Notes under the pieces: generated by a model
Told to the model about the DNA's origin: nothing
The model's input: only the letters and a program-made list of their open reading frames with translations
The model's database searches: none
Translations under genes and position numbers: made by a program
Assembly (NCBI GenBank): GCA_028874795.1
Contig: JAPPHT010000086.1
Location: 1 to 38,165, forward strand
Source: Chloroflexota bacterium
Lineage (GTDB): Bacteria; Chloroflexota; Dehalococcoidia; Lucifugimonadales; Australimonadaceae
DNA length: 38,165 nt
Direction of reading: 5' to 3'
Shown: positions 8,371-16,409 of the stretch, piece by piece
How the letters are laid out: the number at the start of each line of letters is the position of its first letter
How positions within the stretch are numbered: position 1 is the stretch's first letter

Positions 8371-8468
8371 GCGCGTGATGCCATTCGACGGGAGACCCGG
8401 ACGTGAAGGATCCGCCGCTGCTGCAGCCCCTGGAGTGCGCTTGTGAGAGGCGAAGGGACGCGGACGGT

Positions 8469-9839
8469 TCACGCGAGGCCCAGCTCCTTCTCCGTTGCCG
8501 TGAGCGAGCGCTCGAATATGTCCACCATGTCGTCGACCTCGTCCTCGGTGACGCAGAGCGGAGGCGCGAAGAAGACCTGGCGCGTGGCACGGGTGTAGAG
8601 CCCGCCGTCTATCAGACGCTCGTTGAGCGACTCGACCGCACCCGGCGTCTCGGACAGGAGCGTCCTGGCCTGCTTGTCGGAGACAAGTTCGACGGCGCAC
8701 ATGAGCCCGAGGCCCCGCACGTCGCCGACGGTGGGGTGCTCGCGCATCGCTTCGAGCCGGGCAAGGAGACGGTCGCCCATCCGCTCGGAGTTCCCGATGA
8801 GGTCCTCCCGCTCCATGATCCCGACGTTGGCGAGGCCCGCCGCCCCGCCCGCCGGGTGTCCGCCGTAGGTGATGCCGTGGCGGTAGGTCGTCTCAGGCCC
8901 TCCCTGGAACTCTTCGAAGACCGTGTCCCGCACGACGCAGGCGCCGACGGGGAAGTAGCCGCTGGTGATGCCCTTGGCCATCGTCATCATGTCCGGCACG
9001 ACGTTCCAGTGCTCGATGCCGAACCACCTGCCGGTACGTCCCCAGCCGGTGATGACCTCGTCCGCGATGAGGAGCACGCCGTGCCGGTCGCAGATGTCGC
9101 GCAGCATCGGCCAGTACTCGGGCGCTGGTATGGCGACGCCGGCGGAGAAGGAGACGGGCTCAGCGATGACGGCGGCGACGGTCTCCGGCCCTTCCTCCAG
9201 GATGATGTCCTCGACGGCCTGTGCGCACTGGATGCTGAACTCGGATGGAGAGAGCGATTCGTCCTCGCGGCGGTAGTAGGCAGGCTGCGGCGCGACGCGG
9301 AAGTTGTCCGGCAGGATCTCGTCGTAGGAGGGGCGGTCGAGGTAACCGGACGTGGAGACGCTGAGCGCTCCGCGCGTGGTGCCGTGGTAGGAGCCTTCGC
9401 GGCCGATGAACTTGCGCCTGCCGGGCTCGCCCCGGTTGTAGTGGTAGCGGTAGGCGACCTTCAGGGCGGTCTCGACGGCCTCGGACCCGCCGCTGGTGAA
9501 GTAGACGCGGTTGAGGTCGCCCGGCGTGTGCGAGGCGACCTTCGCGGCGAAGCGCGCGACCGGCTCCGAACCGTACTTGAACGTGTTGGCGTAGTGCAGC
9601 CTGCCCAGCTGCCCCGCGACGGCGTCCACGATCTCCTGCCGTCCGTGCCCGACGTTCACGAGCATCAGACCGGCCACGCCGTCGTAGCCCCACTTGCCGT
9701 CGGATGTCCTGATGCGGACGCCGTCAGCCTCGTCCATGAACGTGACGCCGTTCTCCGCGAGGTCGGCCCAGTCCTGGGTCGGCATCCAGAGGTGGTTGAG
9801 GGCGGCGTCCTGCAGTTCGTCGTGCGGGCTTGTGGTCAT
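8469..9839 (-). CDS. Class III (omega) aminotransferase
   Basis: A 456-residue PLP-dependent fold-type I transaminase, near the usual 430-460 for the family. The phosphate-binding loop TSGGSEAVETALK is at about 115-127, the ring-stacking region YHGTTRGALS at 151-160, the cofactor Asp is D260 in LLIADEVITGWGRTG, and the PLP lysine is K289 in MTMAKGITSGYFPVGA. This group moves amino groups between omega-amino acids, beta-amino acids or amines and pyruvate or 2-oxoglutarate. It starts 9 bases after the SDR stop codon, with an AGGAG ribosome site, so the two are co-translated. An alcohol or amine oxidised by the SDR could be the transaminase substrate or product. Specificity cannot be read directly. 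Confidence 0.93.
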   Translation of the reverse strand: MTTSPHDELQDAALNHLWMPTQDWADLAENGVTFMDEADGVRIRTSDGKWGYDGVAGLMLVNVGHGRQEIVDAVAGQLGRLHYANTFKYGSEPVARFAAKVASHTPGDLNRVYFTSGGSEAVETALKVAYRYHYNRGEPGRRKFIGREGSYHGTTRGALSVSTSGYLDRPSYDEILPDNFRVAPQPAYYRREDESLSPSEFSIQCAQAVEDIILEEGPETVAAVIAEPVSFSAGVAIPAPEYWPMLRDICDRHGVLLIADEVITGWGRTGRWFGIEHWNVVPDMMTMAKGITSGYFPVGACVVRDTVFEEFQGGPETTYRHGITYGGHPAGGAAGLANVGIMEREDLIGNSERMGDRLLARLEAMREHPTVGDVRGLGLMCAVELVSDKQARTLLSETPGAVESLNERLIDGGLYTRATRQVFFAPPLCVTEDEVDDMVDIFERSLTATEKELGLA

Positions 9840-9848
9840 TGCGTACTC

Positions 9849-10670
9849 CTATGGTCCCTGTTCCTCGGGAGGCCTTCCAAGCTGGGGCCAGGCGGCGGGC
9901 GCCGCCGCGACCTCCAGGCGCTGTTCGATGGGCAGGTTCTCGTCCCACTTCGAGGCGATGATGCGTCGTCCGTTGATGCCGTCAGCCTCGTCCGATGCGA
10001 GCCAGGCGATGGGCGCGCGCATGACGACCGGCTGGATGAGGGCGTCGCGGTCGCGCACGTCGACGTTCGAGATGAAGTTGGTGTTGGTTGCCCCGCCGGG
10101 GATGAGGACGTTCGCCGTGACGCCTGAACCTTCGAGCTGCTTGGCGATGATGGCGACGAACGACTCGTGCGCTGACTTGGACGGGCCATAGGGGAGGTTG
10201 CGGATCATCGTGTCGAGGCTCGTGGTCACGCCGACGATGCGTCCCCATCCCTGCTCGCGAAGGTGCCCGATGGCGGCGCGCGCCATGATGAACGGCCCGC
10301 TTGCGTTGACGCTGATCGTCTGGACCCACTCTTCCGGCGGCAGCTCCCAGAACCCGGCGAGGCGGCGGCTGGGTATGCCGGCGTTGTTGACGAGGACGTG
10401 CAGTCCGCCGAGGCCGGAGATCGTCTCGCTCACAGCGCGCTGCGCATCGTCCCAGCTGTGGACGCTGCCCACGATGGGGAGCGCGCTGCCGTCGCCGCCG
10501 ACCTCGCGGGCGTCGTTCACGTTGCGCTCCAGTTGCTCGGCGTTGATGTCCATGAGGGCAACGCGCGCTCCGGCTTCCGCTAGCGCGAGCGCCATCTCTC
10601 GCCCCATACCCATGGAGCTTCCCGCGCCGGTTATCAGCGCGACCTTGCCGTCCAGCGGCTTATCCGCCAT
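9849..10670 (-). CDS. Short-chain dehydrogenase/reductase (SDR)
   Basis: A 273-residue classical SDR. The Rossmann glycine motif is GAGSSMGMG (residues 16-24), and D41 at the end of the second strand favours NAD over NADP. NNAG lies at 95-98, the catalytic serine is S151 in GVTTSLDT, and the Y-x-x-x-K pair is Y161 and K165 in LPYGPSKSAHES. An AGGAGAAGG ribosome site precedes the ATG. It is separated by 106 bases from the CoA-transferase upstream and by 9 bases from the transaminase downstream. A role as a hydroxyacyl-CoA or alcohol dehydrogenase in the same degradation route is plausible but not shown. Confidence 0.92.
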   Translation of the reverse strand: MADKPLDGKVALITGAGSSMGMGREMALALAEAGARVALMDINAEQLERNVNDAREVGGDGSALPIVGSVHSWDDAQRAVSETISGLGGLHVLVNNAGIPSRRLAGFWELPPEEWVQTISVNASGPFIMARAAIGHLREQGWGRIVGVTTSLDTMIRNLPYGPSKSAHESFVAIIAKQLEGSGVTANVLIPGGATNTNFISNVDVRDRDALIQPVVMRAPIAWLASDEADGINGRRIIASKWDENLPIEQRLEVAAAPAAWPQLGRPPEEQGP

Positions 10671-10776
10671 GCACCTTCTCCTGCCTCACCGGGGATATCA
10701 GGCGTAAGCCTATCACGAGAGCAGGGCAGTGGGGGGCTGTGACTGCGGGACCACGACGAAGCCTGGATGCGGCGGC

Positions 10777-12000
10777 CTACTCGAACACGCCCTCGTCCAA
10801 CAGCATGCGGTACTCGTCCTCGGGCATGCCGAGCAGTTCGCGCATGGCGTACTCGGTGTGCTCGCCGAGGAGCGGAGCGCGGCGGTATTCCGGCGTCGTC
10901 TCAGAGAGCTGGAAGCAGTTGGCGTCCGAGGCGTAGCGTCCCATCTCCGGGTGGTCCATGAAGACGAAGTGGCCGCGGTGCGTGTGCTGCGGGTCGTCGA
11001 AGAGGTCGCGGCAGTCGCGGACGGCGCCAGCGGGGACGCCGGCGGTCTGGCAGGCCTGCATCACCTCGTCCGGCGAGCGGGTGATCGTCCACGCCTCGAT
11101 GGCGGCGTCGAGCTCGCCCTCGCGCTGCTTGCGTCCGTCGAGGGTCGCGAGGCCGGGGTCGTCCGCGAGGTCCGCGCGGCCTATCGCCAGTGCGAGGGCG
11201 CGCCACTCGGTGTCGGTGGGGCAGGCGACGGCGCACCATCGGTCGTTGCCTTCGCAGCGGTAGACGGCGTGTGGGGCCATTTCGGGGTCGTGATTGCCGT
11301 TGCGCGTCTGGATGCGTCCGTTAGCGAGGTAGTCCATCACCGGCGGGCCGGCGAAGTAGAGCGCGGCTTCCAGCTGCGAGAGGTCCAGGTACTGGCCGTG
11401 GCCGGTGCGCCGCTTGTGGTCCAGCGCGGCGCAGACGGCGGCGAACGCGATGTGAGGGATGAGGAAGTCCGTGTACGCGCCGTAGGGGCTGACAGGGACG
11501 CGGTCCGGCCAGCCGGTGAAGTTGGTGTGTCCGGAGAGCGCGGTGAGGACGGGGCCGAAGCCGGGCTGAGAGTCGTAAGGGCCGCCGCGCCCGAGCATCG
11601 ATGCGCTGAACATGACGAGGCCGGGGTTGTGCTCGCGCAGCGCGTCGTAGCCGAGCCCCCACCGCTCCATCGTGCCCGGTGTGAAGTTCTCGGTGACGAC
11701 GTCTGCCCACTCGGTCGCGAGCCGGAACGCAAGGTGACGGGCGCGCTCGTCGCCCATGTTGAGGCCGAGGCCGAGCTTGCCGCTGTTGTAGTTGGCCCAG
11801 TAGCCGCTCCGGTTCGTCCCCGGCTTGCCCTCCGCGAACGGCAGGCCGTGGCGGATCACGTCGGGGCGCAACGAAGACTCGACGCGCAGCACCTCCGCCC
11901 CGAAGTCGCTGAAGTAGCGCGTCGTCATGGGGCCGATGACGACCCAGCAGAAGTCGAGGACGCGCAGCCCCTCGAACGGTTGGGCGAACGGCCGGGTCAT
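10777..12000 (-). CDS. Family III CoA-transferase (CaiB/BaiF), catalytic Asp present
   Basis: A 407-residue CoA-transferase of the CaiB/formyl-CoA transferase family, which moves CoA between carboxylic acids through an aspartyl-CoA thioester. The start is GLRVLDFCWVVIGP, and the nucleophile is D178 in SPYGAYTDFLIPH, 22 residues before the RRTGHGQY motif, as expected. Its ATG overlaps the stop of the second CoA-transferase by 4 bases (ATGA), so the two are translationally coupled. The partner has lost the nucleophile, which suggests a heteromeric enzyme with this protein as the active subunit, as described for benzylsuccinate CoA-transferase BbsEF. The acid activated is unknown. Confidence 0.9.
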   Translation of the reverse strand: MTRPFAQPFEGLRVLDFCWVVIGPMTTRYFSDFGAEVLRVESSLRPDVIRHGLPFAEGKPGTNRSGYWANYNSGKLGLGLNMGDERARHLAFRLATEWADVVTENFTPGTMERWGLGYDALREHNPGLVMFSASMLGRGGPYDSQPGFGPVLTALSGHTNFTGWPDRVPVSPYGAYTDFLIPHIAFAAVCAALDHKRRTGHGQYLDLSQLEAALYFAGPPVMDYLANGRIQTRNGNHDPEMAPHAVYRCEGNDRWCAVACPTDTEWRALALAIGRADLADDPGLATLDGRKQREGELDAAIEAWTITRSPDEVMQACQTAGVPAGAVRDCRDLFDDPQHTHRGHFVFMDHPEMGRYASDANCFQLSETTPEYRRAPLLGEHTEYAMRELLGMPEDEYRMLLDEGVFE

Positions 12001-13223
12001 AGCGCCGCTCCCGACGCGCGCAGGTCCGCTACCTCGTCCGGCGAGAAGCCGACGCCGGTCAGTACTTCTTCCGTGTGCTCACCGAGCCTCGGCGCCCGGC
12101 GGAGCTGCAACGGGCGCTCGCTGGACTTCACCCAGGGACCGAGAGTCGTCATCGTGCCGCCGTCGGGCGCCTCGGTCTCGCGGAAGAAGCCGCGCGCTGC
12201 GAGCTGGGGGTAAGAGCAGACGTCGGCGGGGTCGTTCACCGGGAAGAGGAGGACGCGCCGCCTGATCGCCTCCTCGGAGAGGTAGCGTTTCGTACGGGAG
12301 CGGAAGAACGCCTCCAGCGTCTCGCTCATCGCGTCGAGCACGTCGTCGGGCAGTTGGCCGAAACCGTATGCCCCGAAGTCGGTGTTGGTGAGGAGCGGGT
12401 GGCCTTCGCCGTGCTCGTCCATCCACTCGCAGAGAGCGGTCATGCCGCGCCCTCCGGTCGCGCCGCCGGGCTGGATGTAGTTGACGTAGCCGTCGGCGCA
12501 CTCGAAGTTCACGCGGAGGTTGCGCCCGTCGCCGATGGGGCGGAAGGGGCCTGAACGTTTGAGGATGATCTCGTTCATCTCCCAGAACTGCGGCGCGTGG
12601 GAGAGCGTGCGGGTGAGTGCCTGCTGGCACGAGACGTCGACGCGCTGGCCGCGCCCGGTGTTGAGCCGGTGCGCGTGCGCCGTCATCGCGCCCGCAGCGC
12701 CCGCGGCTCCCCCCAGCGTCCAGAACTGCGGCACGCTTACCCGCAGCGGCGGACGGTCCGGGTCGCCGGTGAGGTAGGCGAAGCCGCTGAGAGCGGAGCC
12801 GGTGAGGTCGGTCGCCGCGAAGTCGCGGTAGGGGCCGTCCTGTCCGAAGGGGGTGATCGAGACATAGATGAGCGCCGGGTTCAGCGCATGGATGTCGTCG
12901 TAGCCCAGACCGAGCCCGTCGAGATAGCCGGGGCGGAACGATTCGACGAGGAAGTCTGCCGAGGCGATCAGCCTGCGAAGGGCCTCGCGAGCGGCGTCCG
13001 ACTCGACGTCGAGCGCGGCGCTCTTCTTGTTGGCGGCGTAGAGCTGCCAGAAGAGGCTGCCTTCGATCCCGGGGCGGTCGTGGTGGAAGGGGCCGATGCG
13101 TCGGGCTGGATCGCCGGTAGGAGGCTCGATCTTGATCACCTCGGCGCCGAGGTCGGCGAGGACGCGTCCGCAGAAGATGCCGCGGTCGTCCGCGAGGTCT
13201 ATGACACGGTACGGGGAGAGCAT
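11997..13223 (-). CDS. Family III CoA-transferase homologue lacking the catalytic Asp
   Basis: A 408-residue CaiB/BaiF protein. The open frame continues well upstream, but family homology starts at MLSPYRVIDLADDRGIFCGR and the ATG at 13223 lies 2 bases after the preceding stop. The substrate-domain landmarks are present (ADFLVESFRPGYLDGLGLGY, SITPFGQDGPY, NTGRGQRVDVS). At the position of the nucleophilic Asp, counted back 22 residues from the TGRGQ glycine, there is W168 in VPQFWTLGG. On its own it should therefore not form the aspartyl-CoA intermediate. With the neighbouring, Asp-containing CoA-transferase overlapping by 4 bases, it is best read as a structural or substrate-binding subunit. 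Alternatively it could be a separately diverged binding protein. Confidence 0.88.
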   Translation of the reverse strand: MLSPYRVIDLADDRGIFCGRVLADLGAEVIKIEPPTGDPARRIGPFHHDRPGIEGSLFWQLYAANKKSAALDVESDAAREALRRLIASADFLVESFRPGYLDGLGLGYDDIHALNPALIYVSITPFGQDGPYRDFAATDLTGSALSGFAYLTGDPDRPPLRVSVPQFWTLGGAAGAAGAMTAHAHRLNTGRGQRVDVSCQQALTRTLSHAPQFWEMNEIILKRSGPFRPIGDGRNLRVNFECADGYVNYIQPGGATGGRGMTALCEWMDEHGEGHPLLTNTDFGAYGFGQLPDDVLDAMSETLEAFFRSRTKRYLSEEAIRRRVLLFPVNDPADVCSYPQLAARGFFRETEAPDGGTMTTLGPWVKSSERPLQLRRAPRLGEHTEEVLTGVGFSPDEVADLRASGAAL

Positions 13224-13225
13224 CG

Positions 13226-14353
13226 TCAGGACAGGCCCGGCTGGAGGCCGAGCGCATCGGCGACCCTGCGGCGGTGGTAGCGGGGGCTGCCGAGGTGGTG
13301 GTAGAGAGTGCGGGACATGCGCGTGTGGAGTGTGAGGCCGTATTCGCGGACGATGCCGACGCCCGCGTGTACGTCGTGCGCGGCGTTGCAGGCGAGGTAG
13401 TACCCCTCGCTTGCGAGTGCGGCGGCCATATGCACGCCACTCTCGGCGGGACGCCCGGTATCGAGCTTCCAGAGCACCTCGTAGGTCGTCCATCGCGCGG
13501 CGTCCAGGTGGTTGACGATGTCGATGATGTGGTCCTGCACGCGCTGGAAGCGTCCGATGGGCTGCTGGAACTGTCGCCGCGTGCGGCTGTACTCCAGGCA
13601 CATCTGGAAGACGCTCTCCAGTCCGCCGACCTGGTACGCGGAGAGGACGGCGGTAGCCTGCAGCATCGCGCGCTCGAACGCGTCCCAGGCGTCCGGACCG
13701 CCGCCGAGCAGCGCCTCGTCGCCCACCGTGACGCCGTCCAGCCGCACCTCGCCAAGGCCGGTCGACAGCCCGCGCAGCGTCCTGCACGCGACGCCGGGCG
13801 CATCCGCGGAGACGATGAACAGACCGACGTTCTCGCCGGCGGTACGCGCCGCGACGAGCAGGTGCGTCGCGTGCACGGCGTCGGGCACGTGGAGCTTCAC
13901 GCCGCTGAGTGTGTAGCCGCCGGACGTTCGCTCTGCTACGAGTTGCACGTCGCCGCGCTCCCAGCCGTACTCGGGCTCGGTCACGGCGACGGCGAAGACT
14001 TCGTCGCCGGTCACGATCCTGGGCAGGTGCGCGGCCTGCTGTTCGTCGTTGCCGCACTCCCGGAGGGCGAGCGTCGCGAAGACGCCGGAGGAGAAGTGTG
14101 GGCCGGGCACCGGACCCCTGCCGAGCTCCTCGAACACAACCCCTGCGTCGGAGAACGAGCCGCCAGCGCCGCCGTGCTCCTCCGGCACGAGGCTGCCGAG
14201 GAGGCCGGTCGACGCGAGCGCGGGCCACCCGTGGGATCCGTCCACGTCCCCCGCGTCGATGGCGACGAGCGTCTCTTTCGTGAAGTCGCGGCGCAGCAGG
14301 TCCTGGATGGTGGACTGCAGCATGCGCTGCTGTTCGTTCAGGAGCAGGTCCAT
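13226..14353 (-). CDS. Acyl-CoA dehydrogenase-like protein, second subunit type
   Basis: A 375-residue flavoprotein-fold protein. The start at 14353 (MDLLLNEQQRMLQSTIQDLL) sits 2 bases after the first acyl-CoA dehydrogenase stop. The open frame extends upstream, but that part overlaps the neighbour and has no family similarity. Landmarks are the N-terminal helical domain, VTEPEYGWERGD in the middle sheet region, QQPIGRFQRVQDHIIDI, and the C-terminal HAGVGIVREYGLTLHTR. That end lacks the Y-E-G-T catalytic Glu motif and matches the partner subunit of heteromeric dehydrogenases such as those of actinobacterial sterol side-chain degradation. It probably pairs with the gene just upstream to form an alpha-beta enzyme introducing a 2,3 double bond into an acyl-CoA. 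Confidence 0.88.
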   Translation of the reverse strand: MDLLLNEQQRMLQSTIQDLLRRDFTKETLVAIDAGDVDGSHGWPALASTGLLGSLVPEEHGGAGGSFSDAGVVFEELGRGPVPGPHFSSGVFATLALRECGNDEQQAAHLPRIVTGDEVFAVAVTEPEYGWERGDVQLVAERTSGGYTLSGVKLHVPDAVHATHLLVAARTAGENVGLFIVSADAPGVACRTLRGLSTGLGEVRLDGVTVGDEALLGGGPDAWDAFERAMLQATAVLSAYQVGGLESVFQMCLEYSRTRRQFQQPIGRFQRVQDHIIDIVNHLDAARWTTYEVLWKLDTGRPAESGVHMAAALASEGYYLACNAAHDVHAGVGIVREYGLTLHTRMSRTLYHHLGSPRYHRRRVADALGLQPGLS

Positions 14354-14355
14354 GA

Positions 14356-15591
14356 TTAGCGCAGTCTCCCCGGCTCCTCCCGCACCTCGCGCCCGATGCC
14401 GAGCCGCCGCGCGATGATGACGCGCTGGATCTCGGCAGTGCCGCCGGGGTGCTGGTCGACGATGGCGCCGCGCTGGTGCACCTCCACGTGGCCGCCGGCG
14501 ACCGCCCACTCGTCGGGCGCCTCGACGAGCGCCTGCGGGCCCATGACGTCCAGCACGGCGCGCGCCTTGGAGAGCTGGCCGCGCTTCTGGTAGAGGTAGG
14601 CTTGGGCGCCCTCGTAGGTGAGCTGCCTTCCCTGGCCGCGCCAGGCGTAGTTGCGGAAGTGCAGCAGCCGCGTCACCTCGGCGTCGATGTAGAAGTCGAC
14701 GAGCCGGTCGCGCACGTCCTGGTCCTCCAGGAGCGGCCTGCCGCCGCGCTTCGCGCTTCGCGCGTAGTCGAACACGCGCTCGGTGAGCGGGTCGTCGCGG
14801 ACGGCGCTCCGGAGCAGACCGTGCTCGATCTCCAGGTGCGTTCCCGCGACCTTCCAGCCGTTGCCCTCGCCGCCGACGAGGTTGAACGCGGGCACGCGCA
14901 CGTTGTCGAAGTAGACCGTGTTCTTGATGCCACTCGCGGCGCCGCGCTCGCCGCCTACGAAGAGGAGGTCCATCTGCTCGACCGTAATGCCGGGCAGGTC
15001 CATCGGCATCATCAGCCAGCCGAGGTTCTCATGGCGCGGGGCGTCCGGGTCGGTCACGGCGATCATCCAGGAGTACTCGGCGCCGTGGCTGCTGCCGACG
15101 AATATCTTGGTGCCGTTGACGACGTACTCGTCGCCGTCGCGGATGGCGGTGGTGCGGACGCTCGCGAGGTCGGAGCCGGACTCGGGCTCGGTGAGCAGCT
15201 GCCAGGTGCGTATCTCGCCGCGCAGGATCATGGGGAGGAAGTGCGCCTTCTGCTCCTCAGTGCCCCAGACGAGGATGGCGACCCCGCCGAGCTTGCCGCC
15301 GGTGTCATAGTAGGGCGGAAGCGGCATGTTGTAGCGGTCGAGCTCCTCCTCCAGCGCCATGGCGAGCTCCATGGAGAGCCCCCCGCCGCCGTACTCGGCA
15401 GGCATCGTGGGGTAGAGCCAGCCCTTCACTCCCAGCCTGCGCCCGAACTCGCGCTGGAGCTCATACTCCTCCCGGGTGAGGTCCGCGGGGTCGGGGTGGT
15501 CGGGGATGTCGGGAACGTTCTGCTCGATCCAGGCGCGCACCTCCTTGCGGAACGCGTCCTGCTCGGGCGTCCATTCGAGCTCGAAGTCCAT
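14356..15591 (-). CDS. Acyl-CoA dehydrogenase, first subunit type
   Basis: A 411-residue acyl-CoA dehydrogenase. It begins MDFELEWTPEQDAFRKEVRAW. The FAD/substrate sheet shows LLTEPESGSDLASVRTTA, and the C-terminal helix has GAIVDQHPGGTAEIQRVIIA. The P-G-G-T form replaces the Y-E-G-T catalytic Glu of the medium-chain enzyme, so the base must lie elsewhere, as in the isovaleryl and heteromeric FadE types. It is the first gene of a compact run (2-base gap, 2-base gap, 4-base overlap) with a second dehydrogenase and two CoA-transferases. No ribosome site is visible before the ATG, but TAACAT lies 9 bases upstream, so the mRNA may be leaderless. A bulky or branched acyl-CoA substrate is likely. 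Confidence 0.92.
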   Translation of the reverse strand: MDFELEWTPEQDAFRKEVRAWIEQNVPDIPDHPDPADLTREEYELQREFGRRLGVKGWLYPTMPAEYGGGGLSMELAMALEEELDRYNMPLPPYYDTGGKLGGVAILVWGTEEQKAHFLPMILRGEIRTWQLLTEPESGSDLASVRTTAIRDGDEYVVNGTKIFVGSSHGAEYSWMIAVTDPDAPRHENLGWLMMPMDLPGITVEQMDLLFVGGERGAASGIKNTVYFDNVRVPAFNLVGGEGNGWKVAGTHLEIEHGLLRSAVRDDPLTERVFDYARSAKRGGRPLLEDQDVRDRLVDFYIDAEVTRLLHFRNYAWRGQGRQLTYEGAQAYLYQKRGQLSKARAVLDVMGPQALVEAPDEWAVAGGHVEVHQRGAIVDQHPGGTAEIQRVIIARRLGIGREVREEPGRLR

Positions 15592-15600
15592 GGCAGGCGG

Positions 15601-15606
15601 ATGTTA
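15601..15606 (-). promoter_or_regulatory. Possible -10 element (TAACAT) immediately before the acyl-CoA dehydrogenase ATG
   Basis: TAACAT on the minus strand ends 9 bases from the start codon, with no ribosome site between. Transcription starting 6-8 bases after a -10 box would give an mRNA beginning at or next to the ATG. No clear -35 is seen. Confidence 0.3.
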
Positions 15607-15634
15607 GCAGATGGCAGGTAGGAGAACGGGTGGG

Positions 15635-16012
15635 CTAGGCGGCGAGCGGTTCGATGGTTACAGGGCCGCCGTCGACCACGTCCATCGTAACGCGGCTGCC
15701 CGTGAGCAACCGCATCCCGATGAGCGGTTTGTCGCCCATCCCCAATATGGGAATCGTTTGCCGCTCCCCATGCCATACCACCGCAGTGCGGTAGATATCG
15801 TGTGTCTGCACGCTTCCATCAGCCAGGGTAATGCGTCCTTCACCCTCGCTGGTCAATCCGAACTGGCGAATCATCGGGTGCGGCAGCGCAAGGTATCCCG
15901 TGAACCCTGTGTCCAGCACAACAGTTACAGGCTGCTCGGTACGCGCCTTGTCCACGATGAGCATGCGGATCAGGGCTTCTCTCCCGCGCACCGTTCCACT
16001 ATTCATCGTCAT
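15635..16012 (-). CDS. Retropepsin-like (clan AA) aspartic protease
   Basis: A 125-residue single-domain protein with the aspartic protease motif VVLDTGFTGYLALP (Asp34-Thr-Gly), the form typical of bacterial clan AA proteases that must dimerise to build one active site. A second glycine-rich turn, IPILGMGDKPLIGMRLL, corresponds to the family's hydrophobic-G-x-x-hydrophobic motif. The start is uncertain between 16012 and 16006: an in-frame ATG pair, with GGAGG upstream of the first. Either start lies inside the end of the preceding 91-residue gene, so the two are coupled. The substrate is unknown. The DNA here is visibly less GC-rich than the flanking genes, consistent with acquisition as a module. 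Confidence 0.8.
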   Translation of the reverse strand: MTMNSGTVRGREALIRMLIVDKARTEQPVTVVLDTGFTGYLALPHPMIRQFGLTSEGEGRITLADGSVQTHDIYRTAVVWHGERQTIPILGMGDKPLIGMRLLTGSRVTMDVVDGGPVTIEPLAA

Positions 16013-16274
16013 CGGGGATGGCGCCTCCACCAGTGCTGTAGAGAGCTCTATAGCCAACGCGCTCAGCCCAGGTGCGCGCGCCGGGCCGTCGAGTCATGAG
16101 GGTCTCGAAAGCACGTGCGTCGTCATCGTCTATCTCGTAATCGCCGCTGTCCACATCAATGACGACGATCTTGCCCTTCATGGCGGGATAGACGAGCGGG
16201 CGTATCTTCTTTCGGTAGATGGCCTGCCCGCGAGCAGCCACGCTTCTGTGCGGAAGCGGCAGCCTGATGTTCAT
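15999..16274 (-). CDS. Small conserved-looking protein coupled to the aspartic protease
   Basis: A 91-residue hydrophilic protein with no assigned function. The start at 16274 is chosen because GGAGGA lies 5 bases upstream, although the frame is open to 16334. The central part reads GKIVVIDVDSGDYEID followed by a run of acidic residues, then RRPGARTWAERVGYRAL and an acidic tail IPDDDE. From memory, very similar short proteins with 'IDIETGDYEI' cores accompany clan AA proteases in cyanobacteria and Chloroflexota. That fits the overlap of 8-14 bases with the protease gene. It might be the protease's substrate, inhibitor or partner. No toxin or DNA-binding motif is evident. Confidence 0.7.
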   Translation of the reverse strand: MNIRLPLPHRSVAARGQAIYRKKIRPLVYPAMKGKIVVIDVDSGDYEIDDDDARAFETLMTRRPGARTWAERVGYRALYSTGGGAIPDDDE

Positions 16275-16409
16275 GCGCTCCTCCGACGGATGACCGTCAC
16301 CAGGAGTGTAGAGTGCCTTCGAACCCAGCGGCAACGGCCGCGTGTCACAAGCAGTACCGGATCCGGTGCAGTCCGGCAGGGCATCGGATTGCCCGCTCTG
16401 GAGTCCGCC

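Noticed and set aside
13224-14228. Upstream extension of the second CoA-transferase frame, giving a 743-residue protein
   Set aside because: The extra part is Arg/Ala/Pro-rich shadow sequence lying over the acyl-CoA dehydrogenase gene. Family homology begins at the ATG at 13223.
16335-16409. A small gene or RNA between the VWA gene and the aspartic protease module
   Set aside because: The 75 bases show no start with a ribosome site, no strong hairpin and no promoter-like box.
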